Counted from the stretch's first letter, positions 1 to 7,840 are shown. The stretch: DNA of 43,228 nucleotides from JAYOFM01 sp038117225 (GCA_038117225.1 JAYOFM010000011.1:1-43228), one strand, 5' to 3'. Program-made: numbers and translations. Notes: generated by a model not told the origin, from the sequence alone.

Positions 1-302
1 TTGTCGAGCGCCGGATAGAGATCATCGAACCAGGCCATGTTGCCGCCCAGCGCCTCGGCCTCGACCGAATAGACATCCCACACCATGTCGGGAACGTGGA
101 AGCCCATTTCTTGTTGCACTTGGAGGCTGCCGCGCACGAACAGTTCCGGATTTGAAAAGAACTCGCGCCCGTTGTGGCCGCCATAGGCCATGCAGAACTC
201 GGCCATCTGCGTGGTCACCGGAACGAAGTCGGCTTCGCCGCCGTCGATGATCTTCTTGTATTCCGTCACGCCCTTGCTGAAATCGAATTCGTACTCAGAC
301 AT
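1..302 (-). CDS. UroD-family protein (probable methyltransferase-type), partial
   Basis: The first 100 residues are visible; the rest lies beyond the left edge of the window. The start ATG (302-300) is preceded by a strong GGAGG at proper spacing. The N-terminus (MSEYEFDFSKGVTEYKKIID, later GGNMAWFDDLYPALD) resembles members of the uroporphyrinogen decarboxylase superfamily that act as corrinoid:cofactor methyltransferases or their relatives, rather than HemE itself. That assignment is from remembered family pattern; the catalytic region is off-window. Its position opposite an iron-sulfur/MetV/MetF operon fits a role in moving methyl groups from a methylated substrate through a corrinoid protein to tetrahydrofolate. 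The substrate cannot be read from this fragment. A true HemE is the alternative, but the N-terminus does not look like one. Confidence 0.6.
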   Translation of the reverse strand, partial: MSEYEFDFSKGVTEYKKIIDGGEADFVPVTTQMAEFCMAYGGHNGREFFSNPELFVRGSLQVQQEMGFHVPDMVWDVYSVEAEALGGNMAWFDDLYPALD

Positions 303-702
303 TGTTCGTCCTCCATGTGTTCGTGGCCAAGGCGTGCCGACGCATCGCGGCGACGCAATTCGGATGTCGGGATGCGAAAGTATTCACGCGCTTGCCAAAT
401 CCAACCTGTCGGCTTCCGAGGAAACCGGTCCAACGGGACAAAGGGCTGGGACGGGCGGGTGTCGTACCGGGCCGTCTTGGAAGAGCCCACTCTGCGCTTT
501 GATTTTCGTGGCGGCGAGTGTCCGATAAAAACCACGATGACCGAATAGAACCGATCACGACAATAAGAGTGACAAGTTGTCGCCTCTTCGTCAAGAAGTA
601 CGCGCGTTAAAAAACATCGATGACGCATCGCGTCGAATTTCGATCGTCAATGTTTTGCAAGACGCGTTAGTATACATGCGAACACGGAAAGGAATTTTGA
701 GC
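303..702. promoter_or_regulatory. 400-bp divergent intergenic region
   Basis: No credible gene is seen here; the open frames are short, overlap each other and lack ribosome sites. The region separates two divergent transcription units, so it should carry both promoters. The right half is clearly more AT-rich (about 525-700) than the flanking genes. A TATACA hexamer at 671-676 is a possible -10 element for the downstream operon, but no good -35 lies 16-18 bases upstream. A small inverted repeat, CGATG-ACG-CATCG, lies near 618-630. A long TTG-initiated extension of the next gene (from 577) was judged noncoding. Confidence 0.35.
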
Positions 703-1143
703 ATGGCCAGAGCCTCACTTTGGAACAACGAGAATCAAAAACAATATCAGGCCGAACGCGACCGGTCGGCCCGCGAGGTCGTCGACCGGCGACGCGGCGC
801 GCATACGGCGGCGGCACTGGACGACATCTGGGCCGCCCTGGCGGAAGACGAACGCGCGTTCATGGAATACTTAATTCTTTCCAACCGACGCACCGCGATC
901 GCGCGCCGCGAGACCGATCTGCTGTTTCGCCTCGTCGACAAGGGCCTGCTGCAACTGCCCGTCGGCGTCAGCAAGGTGTTCATGGAAAAGGTCCACACGG
1001 CGTACGGCGTGCCGGAAGATGTTTGGCGGGCGTTCTCCGTCAGCGGCGATCGTTATGTTTCGCCAGATGCCGCGGCGTCAGCGGATCGAGTGGCCGCCCT
1101 TGAGGCGCGGTTCCATGACATCGTCGAGGCATTGATCGTCTGA
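703..1143 (+). CDS. small helical protein, partner of DprA-like gene
   Basis: The product is 146 residues and I do not recognise the family. I chose ATG 703 because GGAAAGGA lies just upstream; the frame stays open back to a TTG at 577, but that segment is AT-rich and looks like promoter DNA. The sequence looks mostly alpha-helical. It has a charged N-terminus (LWNNENQKQYQAERDRSARE), a central block (EDERAFMEYLILSNRRTAIA) and a 'DLLFRLVDKGLL' stretch that resembles the recognition-helix-to-wing part of a winged-helix fold. No signal peptide or membrane segment is seen. The stop is 2 bases before the ATG of the DprA-like gene, so the two are surely co-transcribed and probably coupled. Its role is unknown; a DNA-binding or regulatory partner is an inference. 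Confidence 0.75.
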   Translation: MARASLWNNENQKQYQAERDRSAREVVDRRRGAHTAAALDDIWAALAEDERAFMEYLILSNRRTAIARRETDLLFRLVDKGLLQLPVGVSKVFMEKVHTAYGVPEDVWRAFSVSGDRYVSPDAAASADRVAALEARFHDIVEALIV

Positions 1144-1145
1144 CC

Positions 1146-2321
1146 ATGCCGCATCGGTCCGGCATCCGACCACCGAGTGTGGATACGGCCGCCGTCCTCC
1201 TGCTCTGCGGCCACTTCACCACCGCGCGCCACGACGCCAAGCCGCTGACCGCCGCCGAGTATCACCGTCTGTCCACCTGGCTTGGCGCCAACCACCTGGC
1301 GCCAGGGGATCTTGTGCGGCGTGACGTCTCGCCAATTCTCCGCCGTATCAGCGGCGTCAACATCGGCGGCGATCGAATCGCGACCCTGTTGCGCCGCGGG
1401 CATGATCTGGAACGGGCGTGGGAGACCTGGACGAAAGCCGGCATCTGGGCCCTCGGCGGCGGCGACCCCGGCTTTCCCGCCAAACTGCATCAGCGCCTGA
1501 AATCAGCGACAGCGCCGGTGATCTTCGGCGCCGGCGATCCGCAACGGCTGAACCGAGGCGGCATCTGCATCGTCGGTTCACGCGATAGCAATACCGACGG
1601 TCTGGTGTTCGCCCGGCGTCTCGGCGCGCGCTGCGGTGGCGATCAACTGACGGTGATTTCCAGTGATATGCGCGGCATCGATCGGGAAGCGATTTCGGCA
1701 ACGCTTGGCGCCGGCGGCGATGTCATCAGTGTCCTCTCCGACAGTCTGGTCAAGGCGGTCGCGGCCAAACGCAATCGCGAAGCGCTGTCCGACGGGCGCC
1801 TGACCCTGGTGACTCCATTTTCGCCAGAGACCCGCTTCACCGTGGCCAACGCCATGCGCGCCAATAAATACCAGTACGCCCTGTCCGACATCGCCGTGGT
1901 CATCGAGACCCGGCGCACGGGTGGCATCTGGGCCGGCGCCGAGGAGAATCGCACGGAAGGCTGGGTCCCCGGATTCGTCCGCGCCGGCGACAACATGTCA
2001 CCGGGCAACCTCGCGCTACGCCATCTCGGTTATCGACCGATGACGGCGGACGACATCGACGGCCATGACAACCTCGCCAATTTCTTTCTCGGACCACAGG
2101 ATCAGGTGTTGCCCTCCGCGACCGCCATGCCCGATCTCTACGGCAGCTTTTTGACAGCCCTGAGGGACCTGCTTTCCGAGACGCCGACCGACGAAAACGG
2201 AATTGCCGCACACTTCCAAATTGAGTTGGCGCAAGTACGGGTCTGGCTGGACAGGGCAACGGCGGAAGGCAGAATTCGCCATGTGGAAGACTCAACGAAA
2301 CTTATGAATGCCAAACACTGA
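1146..2321 (+). CDS. DprA/Smf-like Rossmann-fold protein
   Basis: The 391-residue product belongs to the DprA/Smf (SLOG superfamily) group. Visible signs are an N-terminal helical region (about 1-95), 'GGDPGFPAKLHQRLK' and 'APVIFGAGDPQRL' before the Rossmann core, 'GICIVGSRDSNTDGLVFARR', 'SSDMRGIDREAI', and 'FTVANAMRANKYQYALSD', followed by 'GGIWAGAEEN'. The nucleotide or ssDNA-binding RGID is kept, but the normal SGxARGID is here SSDMRGID. The C-terminus (about 325-391) resembles a winged helix. Classical DprA loads RecA on ssDNA in transformation. This copy is divergent and sits in an operon with a small unknown gene rather than with topA or hslV. Divergent DprA-like proteins also occur in phage-defence or toxin-antitoxin loci, so housekeeping DprA is not certain. 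Confidence 0.8.
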   Translation: MPHRSGIRPPSVDTAAVLLLCGHFTTARHDAKPLTAAEYHRLSTWLGANHLAPGDLVRRDVSPILRRISGVNIGGDRIATLLRRGHDLERAWETWTKAGIWALGGGDPGFPAKLHQRLKSATAPVIFGAGDPQRLNRGGICIVGSRDSNTDGLVFARRLGARCGGDQLTVISSDMRGIDREAISATLGAGGDVISVLSDSLVKAVAAKRNREALSDGRLTLVTPFSPETRFTVANAMRANKYQYALSDIAVVIETRRTGGIWAGAEENRTEGWVPGFVRAGDNMSPGNLALRHLGYRPMTADDIDGHDNLANFFLGPQDQVLPSATAMPDLYGSFLTALRDLLSETPTDENGIAAHFQIELAQVRVWLDRATAEGRIRHVEDSTKLMNAKH

Positions 2322-2338
2322 TGCCACGCGCCGACATG

Positions 2339-2362
2339 GGGCTATGCCGTCAGGGCATGCCC
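2339..2362 (+). terminator. hairpin after DprA-like gene, possible weak terminator
   Basis: GGGC-t-ATGCC pairs with GGCAT-GCCC around a five-base loop, 17 bases past the stop of the DprA-like gene. One base is bulged. There is no T-run afterwards, only an AT-rich stretch (TTGATAATAATT), so intrinsic termination would be weak. Confidence 0.35.
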
Positions 2363-2461
2363 GGATGATTTGATAATAATTCCAATATGACCCTATGATC
2401 CCTTCCCTCGGCTCGAGCTCCAATTCGCGCCAACGGGAAAACAGATATAGTAGGACGGGGC

Positions 2462-3562
2462 ATGGCCACCAGTTCCGGCGACGGATCGGCCGAATTTTTC
2501 ATCAAGATCGCCAGCACCGGCGATGCCTTCGGCGTGCCGCCGGAAAAATCCATTCTCAATGTGTTGCACGAAAATGGCTACGCCGTGGAGAGCTCGTGCA
2601 CCAGCGGCCTCTGCGGCACCTGCCGCGTGCGCTATCTGGAAGGTGAGCCGGATCACCGGGACCTGATTCTCAGCCAATCGGAAAAGACCGAATACCTGAC
2701 CACCTGCATCTCGCGTTGCAAGGGTGGCGAAATTGTCCTCGATCTGCCGCCGCCGGACGGTGACGGTGCGTTCATCGCGCCGGAGCAACCGCTGGCCGTC
2801 GTCGATCAAAGCATTTGTGTCGCCTGCCTGACCTGCGTGCGGGCCTGTACCTACGGTGCCGCCGCCATCGACAGCGACGCGGTCGGCGTCGGCGGCATCA
2901 TGGGCGCCGCCCGGGTCGATGAAGACGTGTGCAGCGGCTGCGGTTTGTGCGCCGCCGCCTGTCCCACCGGCGCCATCAGCATGACCCTGTTCGCCGACAA
3001 GGATGTGATGTCGGATGTCCAGGCGGTATTCAGCCCGGATCGTTTCGCCGCCAGCGGCGCCAAGGGACGGCCGCTGGACGAGCCCTGGATCGTCACCTTC
3101 TGCTGCCCGCATTCGGCGGAATCCGTCGACGCCTATTCCGGCTATGACGGCGACGGGGCGGCGGTCGGCCTCGACGTCATCAAAATGCCGTGCACCGGCC
3201 GCATCGATAATCTGCACTTGATGCGCACCTTCGAGGACGGCGCCGATGGCGTCATCGTCTCCGGCTGCGAACCAGGGCGTTGCTACCATTCGACGGGCAA
3301 CCTGAACGCGGCGAAGCGCACCGACCGGGCACGCAAATGGCTGGACGACGTGGGCATGGGCGCCGATCGCGTGCGCATGGTGCATCTGCCGCCGCGCGAC
3401 GGCGCCAAGCCGTTCGCCGATGCCGCCAACGAGGTCGCCGCCGACATCCGCCGCCTCGGCCCCAATCCGTTGCGCGTGGCGCGCGGCGCGACGGCCGCCG
3501 CCGACACCGCCAACCAACCGGCACCGGAAGATGCGCTGCTCGCCGAACTGGGATTGATCTAG
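2462..3562 (+). CDS. 2Fe-2S / 2x[4Fe-4S] / MvhD-type iron-sulfur fusion protein
   Basis: This 366-residue protein combines three redox units. Residues about 10-98 are a plant-type 2Fe-2S ferredoxin domain with ligands C46, C51, C54 and C82; the 'HRDLILSQSEK...CISRCKGGEIVLDL' context is like the C-terminal ferredoxin of phthalate/vanillate oxygenase reductases. Residues about 112-175 hold two 4Fe-4S sites (C119/C122/C125/C129 and C157/C160/C163/C167). Residues about 208-320 are an MvhD/FlpD-type domain ('VTFCCPHSAESVD', 'KMPCTGRID', 'SGCEPGRCYHSTGN'). No signal peptide is seen, so it is cytoplasmic. It starts the operon with metV and metF and most likely carries electrons to or from the methylene-THF reductase. 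In anaerobes MvhD links hydrogenase and heterodisulfide reductase; the fused oxygenase-reductase-type ferredoxin is unusual. The upstream TAGGACGGGG serves as ribosome site. Confidence 0.85.
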   Translation: MATSSGDGSAEFFIKIASTGDAFGVPPEKSILNVLHENGYAVESSCTSGLCGTCRVRYLEGEPDHRDLILSQSEKTEYLTTCISRCKGGEIVLDLPPPDGDGAFIAPEQPLAVVDQSICVACLTCVRACTYGAAAIDSDAVGVGGIMGAARVDEDVCSGCGLCAAACPTGAISMTLFADKDVMSDVQAVFSPDRFAASGAKGRPLDEPWIVTFCCPHSAESVDAYSGYDGDGAAVGLDVIKMPCTGRIDNLHLMRTFEDGADGVIVSGCEPGRCYHSTGNLNAAKRTDRARKWLDDVGMGADRVRMVHLPPRDGAKPFADAANEVAADIRRLGPNPLRVARGATAAADTANQPAPEDALLAELGLI

Positions 3563-3636
3563 ATGATGGGATATTTACGAGCGGGTCCGGGCCGTTGCAC
3601 CCGACGACATCGCCGCCACCTAAGGAGTCTGACGCC

Positions 3637-4449
3637 ATGATCGTCGCGGAACAAAAACCGCTCCCCGAACTGCAGAAGATGATGAAGGGCAAGAAGAAGG
3701 TCCTCGCGGTCGGCTGCGGAACCTGCGTTTCAGTCTGCTTCGCCGGCGGCCACAAGGAAACGTCGGCCCTCGCCTCGGCGCTACAAACCGCGGCGGCCGT
3801 TGACGGTCAGGAATTGGAGGTCCACGAGAGGACCGTGCAACGCCAATGCGTGCAAGAGTTCGTGGCGCCGCTCGAAGACGATCTTGAGGAATACGACGCC
3901 GTGCTCTCGATGGCCTGCGGCGTCGGCATTCAGACGCTGGCCGAGCGCTATCCCAAGACCCGAATCCTGCCGGGTCTCGACACCAACTTCATGGGCCAAC
4001 CGACGGAGCCCGGTGTGTGGGAGGAACGCTGCGTCGGTTGCGGCCAATGCGTGCTGGAGTATACCGGCGGCCTCTGCCCCATCACCCGTTGCCCGAAGCA
4101 GTTGATGAACGGCCCGTGCGGCGGTTCCGAGGGCGGCATGTGCGAAGTCGACACCTCTATTCCTTGCGTCTGGAACAAAATCTGGAACAACTCGGAAAAT
4201 CTCGACCTCATGGACATGTTGATGGAAGTGCAGCCACCGAAGGACTGGTCGACCAGCCGCGGCGGCAGCATGCGCCGCGTCGTCGTTCGCGACGACCTGC
4301 ATCAGCCCAACGCCGATGGCCGCACCACCACCATCGAGGTCGGAGAGCCGAAACCCATTTCACCGGAGACCCAACCAGCGGCGGCGCCCGCCGATACAGG
4401 AGCCAGCGACCGCGAGGCCCAGTTCCTCAAGGACATGGGGCTGGCATGA
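3637..4449 (+). CDS. metV: MetV-like methylene-THF reductase partner (MTHFR C-terminal zinc/iron-sulfur domain)
   Basis: The 270-residue product matches the MTHFR_C (PF12225) type of accessory subunit found beside MetF in acetogens and other bacteria. It has an N-terminal 'AVGCGTCVSVCFAGGHKE' and a dense cysteine region (about 130-175) with 'CVGCGQCVLEYTGGLCP', 'CPKQLMNGPCGGSEGGMCEV' and 'IPCVWNKI'. These cysteines can bind a zinc and/or a 4Fe-4S cluster. In characterised MetVF pairs MetV is needed for electron transfer to MetF flavin. The ATG at 3637 follows a strong TAAGGAG. The stop overlaps the metF start in ATGA, so translation is coupled. The C-terminal tail (about 225-265) is low-complexity and ends in 'AQFLKDMGLA'; the fusion protein just upstream ends similarly (LLAELGLI), so these tails may be docking peptides. 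Confidence 0.85.
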   Translation: MIVAEQKPLPELQKMMKGKKKVLAVGCGTCVSVCFAGGHKETSALASALQTAAAVDGQELEVHERTVQRQCVQEFVAPLEDDLEEYDAVLSMACGVGIQTLAERYPKTRILPGLDTNFMGQPTEPGVWEERCVGCGQCVLEYTGGLCPITRCPKQLMNGPCGGSEGGMCEVDTSIPCVWNKIWNNSENLDLMDMLMEVQPPKDWSTSRGGSMRRVVVRDDLHQPNADGRTTTIEVGEPKPISPETQPAAAPADTGASDREAQFLKDMGLA

Positions 4450-5492
4450 GCGCCCTGGAAAAACCCGCCGAGAACGCCAGCGAGGGCCCGGTCTGGAAGT
4501 CGGGCAGCAACCTGGAGCGCGTATTGGCCGCCGGCCACTTTGCCGTCACCGGCGAGTTGGGCCCGCCAAAGTCCATGGACACGGATATTGTCCGCAAGAA
4601 GATCGGCATGCTGAAAGGCTTTGTCGATGGCGCCAATATTACCGACAACCAAACTGGTATCGTCCGCCTGTCCAGCATCGCCTGTGGCATCATCCTGGAA
4701 CAGGAAGGCCTGGAAGCGATCATCCAGATGACCTGCCGGGATCGCAATCGGCTGGCCATGCAGAGCGACCTGATGGGCGCCGGCGTGCACGGCATCAAGA
4801 ACGTGCTGTGTCTTTCCGGCGACCATCAATCCTTCGGCAACCACATCGGCGCAAAGAATGTCCACGACGTGGATTCCATGCAACTTATCCGCATGGTCCG
4901 GGATATGCGCGACGAAGGCCGATTCCAGGGCGGCGAGGACATCAAGGCCGGCGGCCCCCGGATGCTCATCGGCACGGCGGCGAGTCCGTTTTCATCGCCA
5001 GTCGCGATGCGCCCCCTACGGCTGGCCAAGAAGGTGGTGGCCGGCGCCGACTTCGCGCAGACCCAGATGATCTTCGACATGCCGCTGTTCAAGGAATACA
5101 TGAAGCGGGTTGTCGACATGGGCCTGCACGAGAAGATCTCCATTCTGGCCGGCGTGGGCCCCTTGAAGAGCCCACCGATGGCCCGGTTCCTCAACGACAG
5201 TGTCCCCGGCATCATCGTGCCGGAGGAACACATCAAGCGCATCGAGGACGCCGGCCGCGGCATCGACAGCGACGACAAGAAGGCGCTTAACGACGCCTAC
5301 CGTGCCGAGGGTATCAAGCTCTGCATCGAACAGATTCAGGAAATCCAAGAGATCGAAGGCGTCGCCGGTGTCCACATCATGGCCATCCTGTGGGAAGCGG
5401 CGATCGAGCCCATCGTCAAGGGCGCCGGGCTCTATCCTCGCCCGGTCATCGAAGGCTCGCCGACGCCAACCCCCGGCCCCGACGCCGCCTGA
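4446..5492 (+). CDS. metF: methylenetetrahydrofolate reductase (MetF family)
   Basis: The 348-residue product is a TIM-barrel MTHFR that interconverts 5,10-methylene-THF and 5-methyl-THF using FAD. The expected acidic residues are present: E37 in 'AVTGELGPPKS' and D126 in 'NVLCLSGDHQ'. 'ADFAQTQMIFDMPLFKEYMK' is the conserved barrel segment near the folate site. The N-terminal 20 residues and the proline-rich C-terminus are extensions. The ATG overlaps the metV stop by four bases. With an iron-sulfur electron-transfer protein and MetV in the same operon, it probably does not use NAD(P)H directly. Beside a UroD-family gene, the likely direction is oxidation of methyl-THF derived from a methylated substrate, though supply of methyl-THF for methionine cannot be excluded. 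Confidence 0.9.
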   Translation: MSALEKPAENASEGPVWKSGSNLERVLAAGHFAVTGELGPPKSMDTDIVRKKIGMLKGFVDGANITDNQTGIVRLSSIACGIILEQEGLEAIIQMTCRDRNRLAMQSDLMGAGVHGIKNVLCLSGDHQSFGNHIGAKNVHDVDSMQLIRMVRDMRDEGRFQGGEDIKAGGPRMLIGTAASPFSSPVAMRPLRLAKKVVAGADFAQTQMIFDMPLFKEYMKRVVDMGLHEKISILAGVGPLKSPPMARFLNDSVPGIIVPEEHIKRIEDAGRGIDSDDKKALNDAYRAEGIKLCIEQIQEIQEIEGVAGVHIMAILWEAAIEPIVKGAGLYPRPVIEGSPTPTPGPDAA

Positions 5493-5515
5493 AATCGTCT
5501 CGCCGCCGCGCCGCC

Positions 5516-6289
5516 ATGACCCGCCTGCTGCATTTCACCGATATGCATCTGCGACGTCATCAGCCTGGAACAGCCGGCAATCCGCTACGGCTGTCGCGCG
5601 ACATGCCGGCGGCTCTTGACCGTCTCGCCACGCGTATCAAGGCGCTCGCTCCCGACGCGGTGGTGATGTCGGGCGATCTGCTCGACGTGCCGGACGAAGT
5701 CATCGACGGCGGCACGCCCGATGAGCGTCCGCACGAAACCTGGGTCGACGACGCGCTCAAGGACTTTCAACTGGTCAAGGATTGGTTCGACACGACCGGC
5801 ATCCCCTATGTGGTGGTACCCGGCAATCACGACCATGAAGGCGCGTTCGGCCAGGTATTCGGTGATACCGTCGGCGGCCGCGATATCGCCGGTTTTCGCT
5901 TTTTCTGTTTCTGGGATGAACTGGCGGCGGACCGCCAGCCGCAGCGGACAGATGCCCGCCGCGCCCTGTTCGATGCGGCCCTGAGCGCGCCCGAACACGA
6001 CTGCGCGCAAATTCACGTCCAGCATTACATGATCGATCCGCCGACCACATCCCGCGGCTGGCATTACGAATACAAGGACGCGGCGACAATGAAGGCGAAG
6101 GTGGAAGAATCCGGCCGGGTCCGCGCCGTGCTGTCTGGCCATTACCACCCGGGCAGTCTGGTTCACGGCGCCGGCGGGGTCATTCATTCGCTGCCGCCAG
6201 CGTTTTGCGAGACACCGCACCCCTTCCGGGTTTATGATTTTTTCGACACGGGCGCGCCGGCCGTCACCGATCACGCCCTCGACGCCTGA
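5516..6289 (+). CDS. metallophosphoesterase (calcineurin-like)
   Basis: The 257-residue product carries all metal-binding blocks of the calcineurin-like phosphoesterase family in order: 'HFTDMHLRRH' near the N-terminus, 'VVMSGDLLDVPDE' (about 46-58), 'VVPGNHDHEG' (about 98-107), 'QIHVQHYMID' (about 163-172) and 'LSGHYHPGS' (about 203-211). Members hydrolyse phosphomonoesters or diesters, including cyclic nucleotides (CpdA type), in the cytoplasm. The substrate cannot be told from sequence. It begins 23 bases after metF in the same direction and may be read through from that operon, but no functional link is evident. The ATG at 5516 gives a first strand that fits the family exactly. Confidence 0.85.
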   Translation: MTRLLHFTDMHLRRHQPGTAGNPLRLSRDMPAALDRLATRIKALAPDAVVMSGDLLDVPDEVIDGGTPDERPHETWVDDALKDFQLVKDWFDTTGIPYVVVPGNHDHEGAFGQVFGDTVGGRDIAGFRFFCFWDELAADRQPQRTDARRALFDAALSAPEHDCAQIHVQHYMIDPPTTSRGWHYEYKDAATMKAKVEESGRVRAVLSGHYHPGSLVHGAGGVIHSLPPAFCETPHPFRVYDFFDTGAPAVTDHALDA

Positions 6290-6316
6290 CCCCTGACGAA
6301 AGCCTATTTGTGCGCG

Positions 6317-6982
6317 ATGCCTGAAACGTCAGAAACCGAAGCCCCGCCGACTCGTTACCTGATGTATTTCGCCGACCCCATGTGTTCATGGTGTTGGGGG
6401 TTCGCGCCGGCGATTGACCATATCTTGGATGAGTTCGCCGACGCCCTGCCGCTGCGCATCGTCATGGGCGGTCTGCGGCCCGGCCATGACCAGGTCATGG
6501 ACGAACAGGGCAAACAACAAAAACGAGGGGCCTGGGAACGGGTGCACGCGGCGTCGGGTCAACCGTTCAACTTCGATTTCCTCGAGCGCGAAGGCTTTAT
6601 CGACAATACGGAGCCGGCCTGTCGGGCGGTCGTCGCGGCGCGCCGTATCACGCCGGAAAAAGCCTTCCCGATGATGAAGGCGATCCAGCAGGCCTACTAC
6701 ATCGAAAACACGGATGTGACCGACGCCGACCAACTCCGCGCCATCGCCGTCAGCGTCGGTTTCGACGGCGACGAATTTCATGCCACCTTCGATGACATGG
6801 ACACCATGGACGAAACCCGCAATGATTTCTGGATCGCGCAGAAAACCGGCATCAACGGGTTCCCCACGCTGATTGCCATTAACGACGGCCATGCGCAGGC
6901 TGTCACAATCGGTTTCAGCCCGTGGCAGGACGTCGGACCGGCGCTGCGGGAATGGATCGGCCAGACGCCGGCCGCCGACTAG
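6317..6982 (+). CDS. DsbA-family thioredoxin-like protein (CSWC)
   Basis: The 221-residue product has the active site C23-S-W-C26 in 'FADPMCSWCWGFAP' and a cis-proline loop 'GINGFPTLIAI' (about 181-191), both typical of the DsbA/FrnE-like branch. No signal peptide precedes the domain, so unlike classical DsbA it should act in the cytoplasm, for example as a disulfide isomerase, oxidoreductase or glutathione-dependent enzyme. I placed the start at ATG 6317; a TTG nine bases earlier is possible. It lies 27 bases after the phosphoesterase gene. Convergent transcription with the next gene leaves only 6 bases between the stops. Confidence 0.8.
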   Translation: MPETSETEAPPTRYLMYFADPMCSWCWGFAPAIDHILDEFADALPLRIVMGGLRPGHDQVMDEQGKQQKRGAWERVHAASGQPFNFDFLEREGFIDNTEPACRAVVAARRITPEKAFPMMKAIQQAYYIENTDVTDADQLRAIAVSVGFDGDEFHATFDDMDTMDETRNDFWIAQKTGINGFPTLIAINDGHAQAVTIGFSPWQDVGPALREWIGQTPAAD

Positions 6983-6988
6983 AGCCCG

Positions 6989-7840
6989 TTATTTCCCCAG
7001 GAAAGCCCGCATAGCCGCGATGGTTTCCGCCGGCCGTTCCTCGTGCGGAAAGTGACCGCAGGTCTCGACGAAGCGCAAGTCCATGTCGATGAAGACCCGA
7101 TCATACCCTTCCGTATAGAACGGCGGCGAGCACACGTCGTCCTGGCCCCAGATAACCAGCGTCGCCGTCTCAACCACCTTGCCCACGTCGGCCGCCCACT
7201 GTGCCTCGTCCTCGTTCAGCGCCGCCTGGTAATGCGCGCAGCCGCCGCGGATGGCGCCCGGCCGCGAATAAGCGCGGACGTATTCCTGGATGTCCGCCTC
7301 GGTGAAGTGGAAAGACGGGTGGGACCAGTGGTCGAGAAAATGTTCGTAATAGGCCCGCACATCGTTTGAGACCAGTTTCTCTACGAGGTCGGGGTACTGC
7401 TGGAAGAAGAAATACCAGCGCTCCTGCATCTGGCTCTTGTCGGAGGTACGCAAGGCGCCGAGCGGCGGATAGCGGCCGTTGATGACGACCAGTGACGACA
7501 CCCGGTCGGGTCGGTCGAGGGTCATCCGCATGGCGACGCGGGCACCGATATCGTGACCGACCAGCACCGCGCGTTCGATCCCCAGCGTATCCATGATCGC
7601 CCAGATATCGCCGGCGACGGTGGCCTTGTCGTGGTGACCCTCGGGCTTGGCCGAATCGCCGAAGCCACGAAGGTCCGGCGCGAACATGCGGTAATCGGCG
7701 GCGAACGCCTCCATCACATGGCGCCAGCAGTACGACGTCTGCGGCCAGCCGTGCAGCAGGATCATCGCGTCATCGCCGCTCCCCGCGACACGCACGTGAT
7801 GGTCCAGACCATTGGCGGAAATTGTTTGTGCTTCAATCAT
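6989..7840 (-). CDS. alpha/beta hydrolase with Asp nucleophile (dehalogenase/epoxide hydrolase type)
   Basis: The 283-residue product is an alpha/beta-hydrolase with 'ILLHGWPQTSYCWR' (oxyanion hole), 'APDLRGFGDSAKP' and the nucleophile elbow 'GHDIGARVAMR', where D97 replaces the serine of esterases. H263 in 'CGHFPHEERP' is the likely catalytic base, and 'LVIWGQDDVCSPP' holds the acid region. Asp-type enzymes include haloalkane and fluoroacetate dehalogenases and epoxide hydrolases. The residue after the nucleophile is Ile, whereas fluoroacetate dehalogenases usually have Arg there, and the cap segment 'RWYFFFQQYPD' lacks the usual His-Trp pair, so defluorination is not supported. The ATG (7840) follows AGGAAGAG. 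A haloalkane or epoxide substrate is possible but unproven. Confidence 0.85.
   Translation of the reverse strand: MIEAQTISANGLDHHVRVAGSGDDAMILLHGWPQTSYCWRHVMEAFAADYRMFAPDLRGFGDSAKPEGHHDKATVAGDIWAIMDTLGIERAVLVGHDIGARVAMRMTLDRPDRVSSLVVINGRYPPLGALRTSDKSQMQERWYFFFQQYPDLVEKLVSNDVRAYYEHFLDHWSHPSFHFTEADIQEYVRAYSRPGAIRGGCAHYQAALNEDEAQWAADVGKVVETATLVIWGQDDVCSPPFYTEGYDRVFIDMDLRFVETCGHFPHEERPAETIAAMRAFLGK

Noticed and set aside
2393..3517. 374-residue open frame on the minus strand opposite the iron-sulfur fusion
   Set aside because: It is an antisense frame of a clearly coding gene with recognisable domains; its translation is low-complexity and His/Ala/Gly-rich without any motif.
3563..3636. Possible cobalamin or SAM riboswitch before metV
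   Set aside because: Only 74 bases, with no recognisable conserved boxes.
4017..4445. 143-codon upstream extension of metF
   Set aside because: It overlaps metV in another frame and is arginine-rich; the ATG at 4446 overlapping the metV stop is the proper start.
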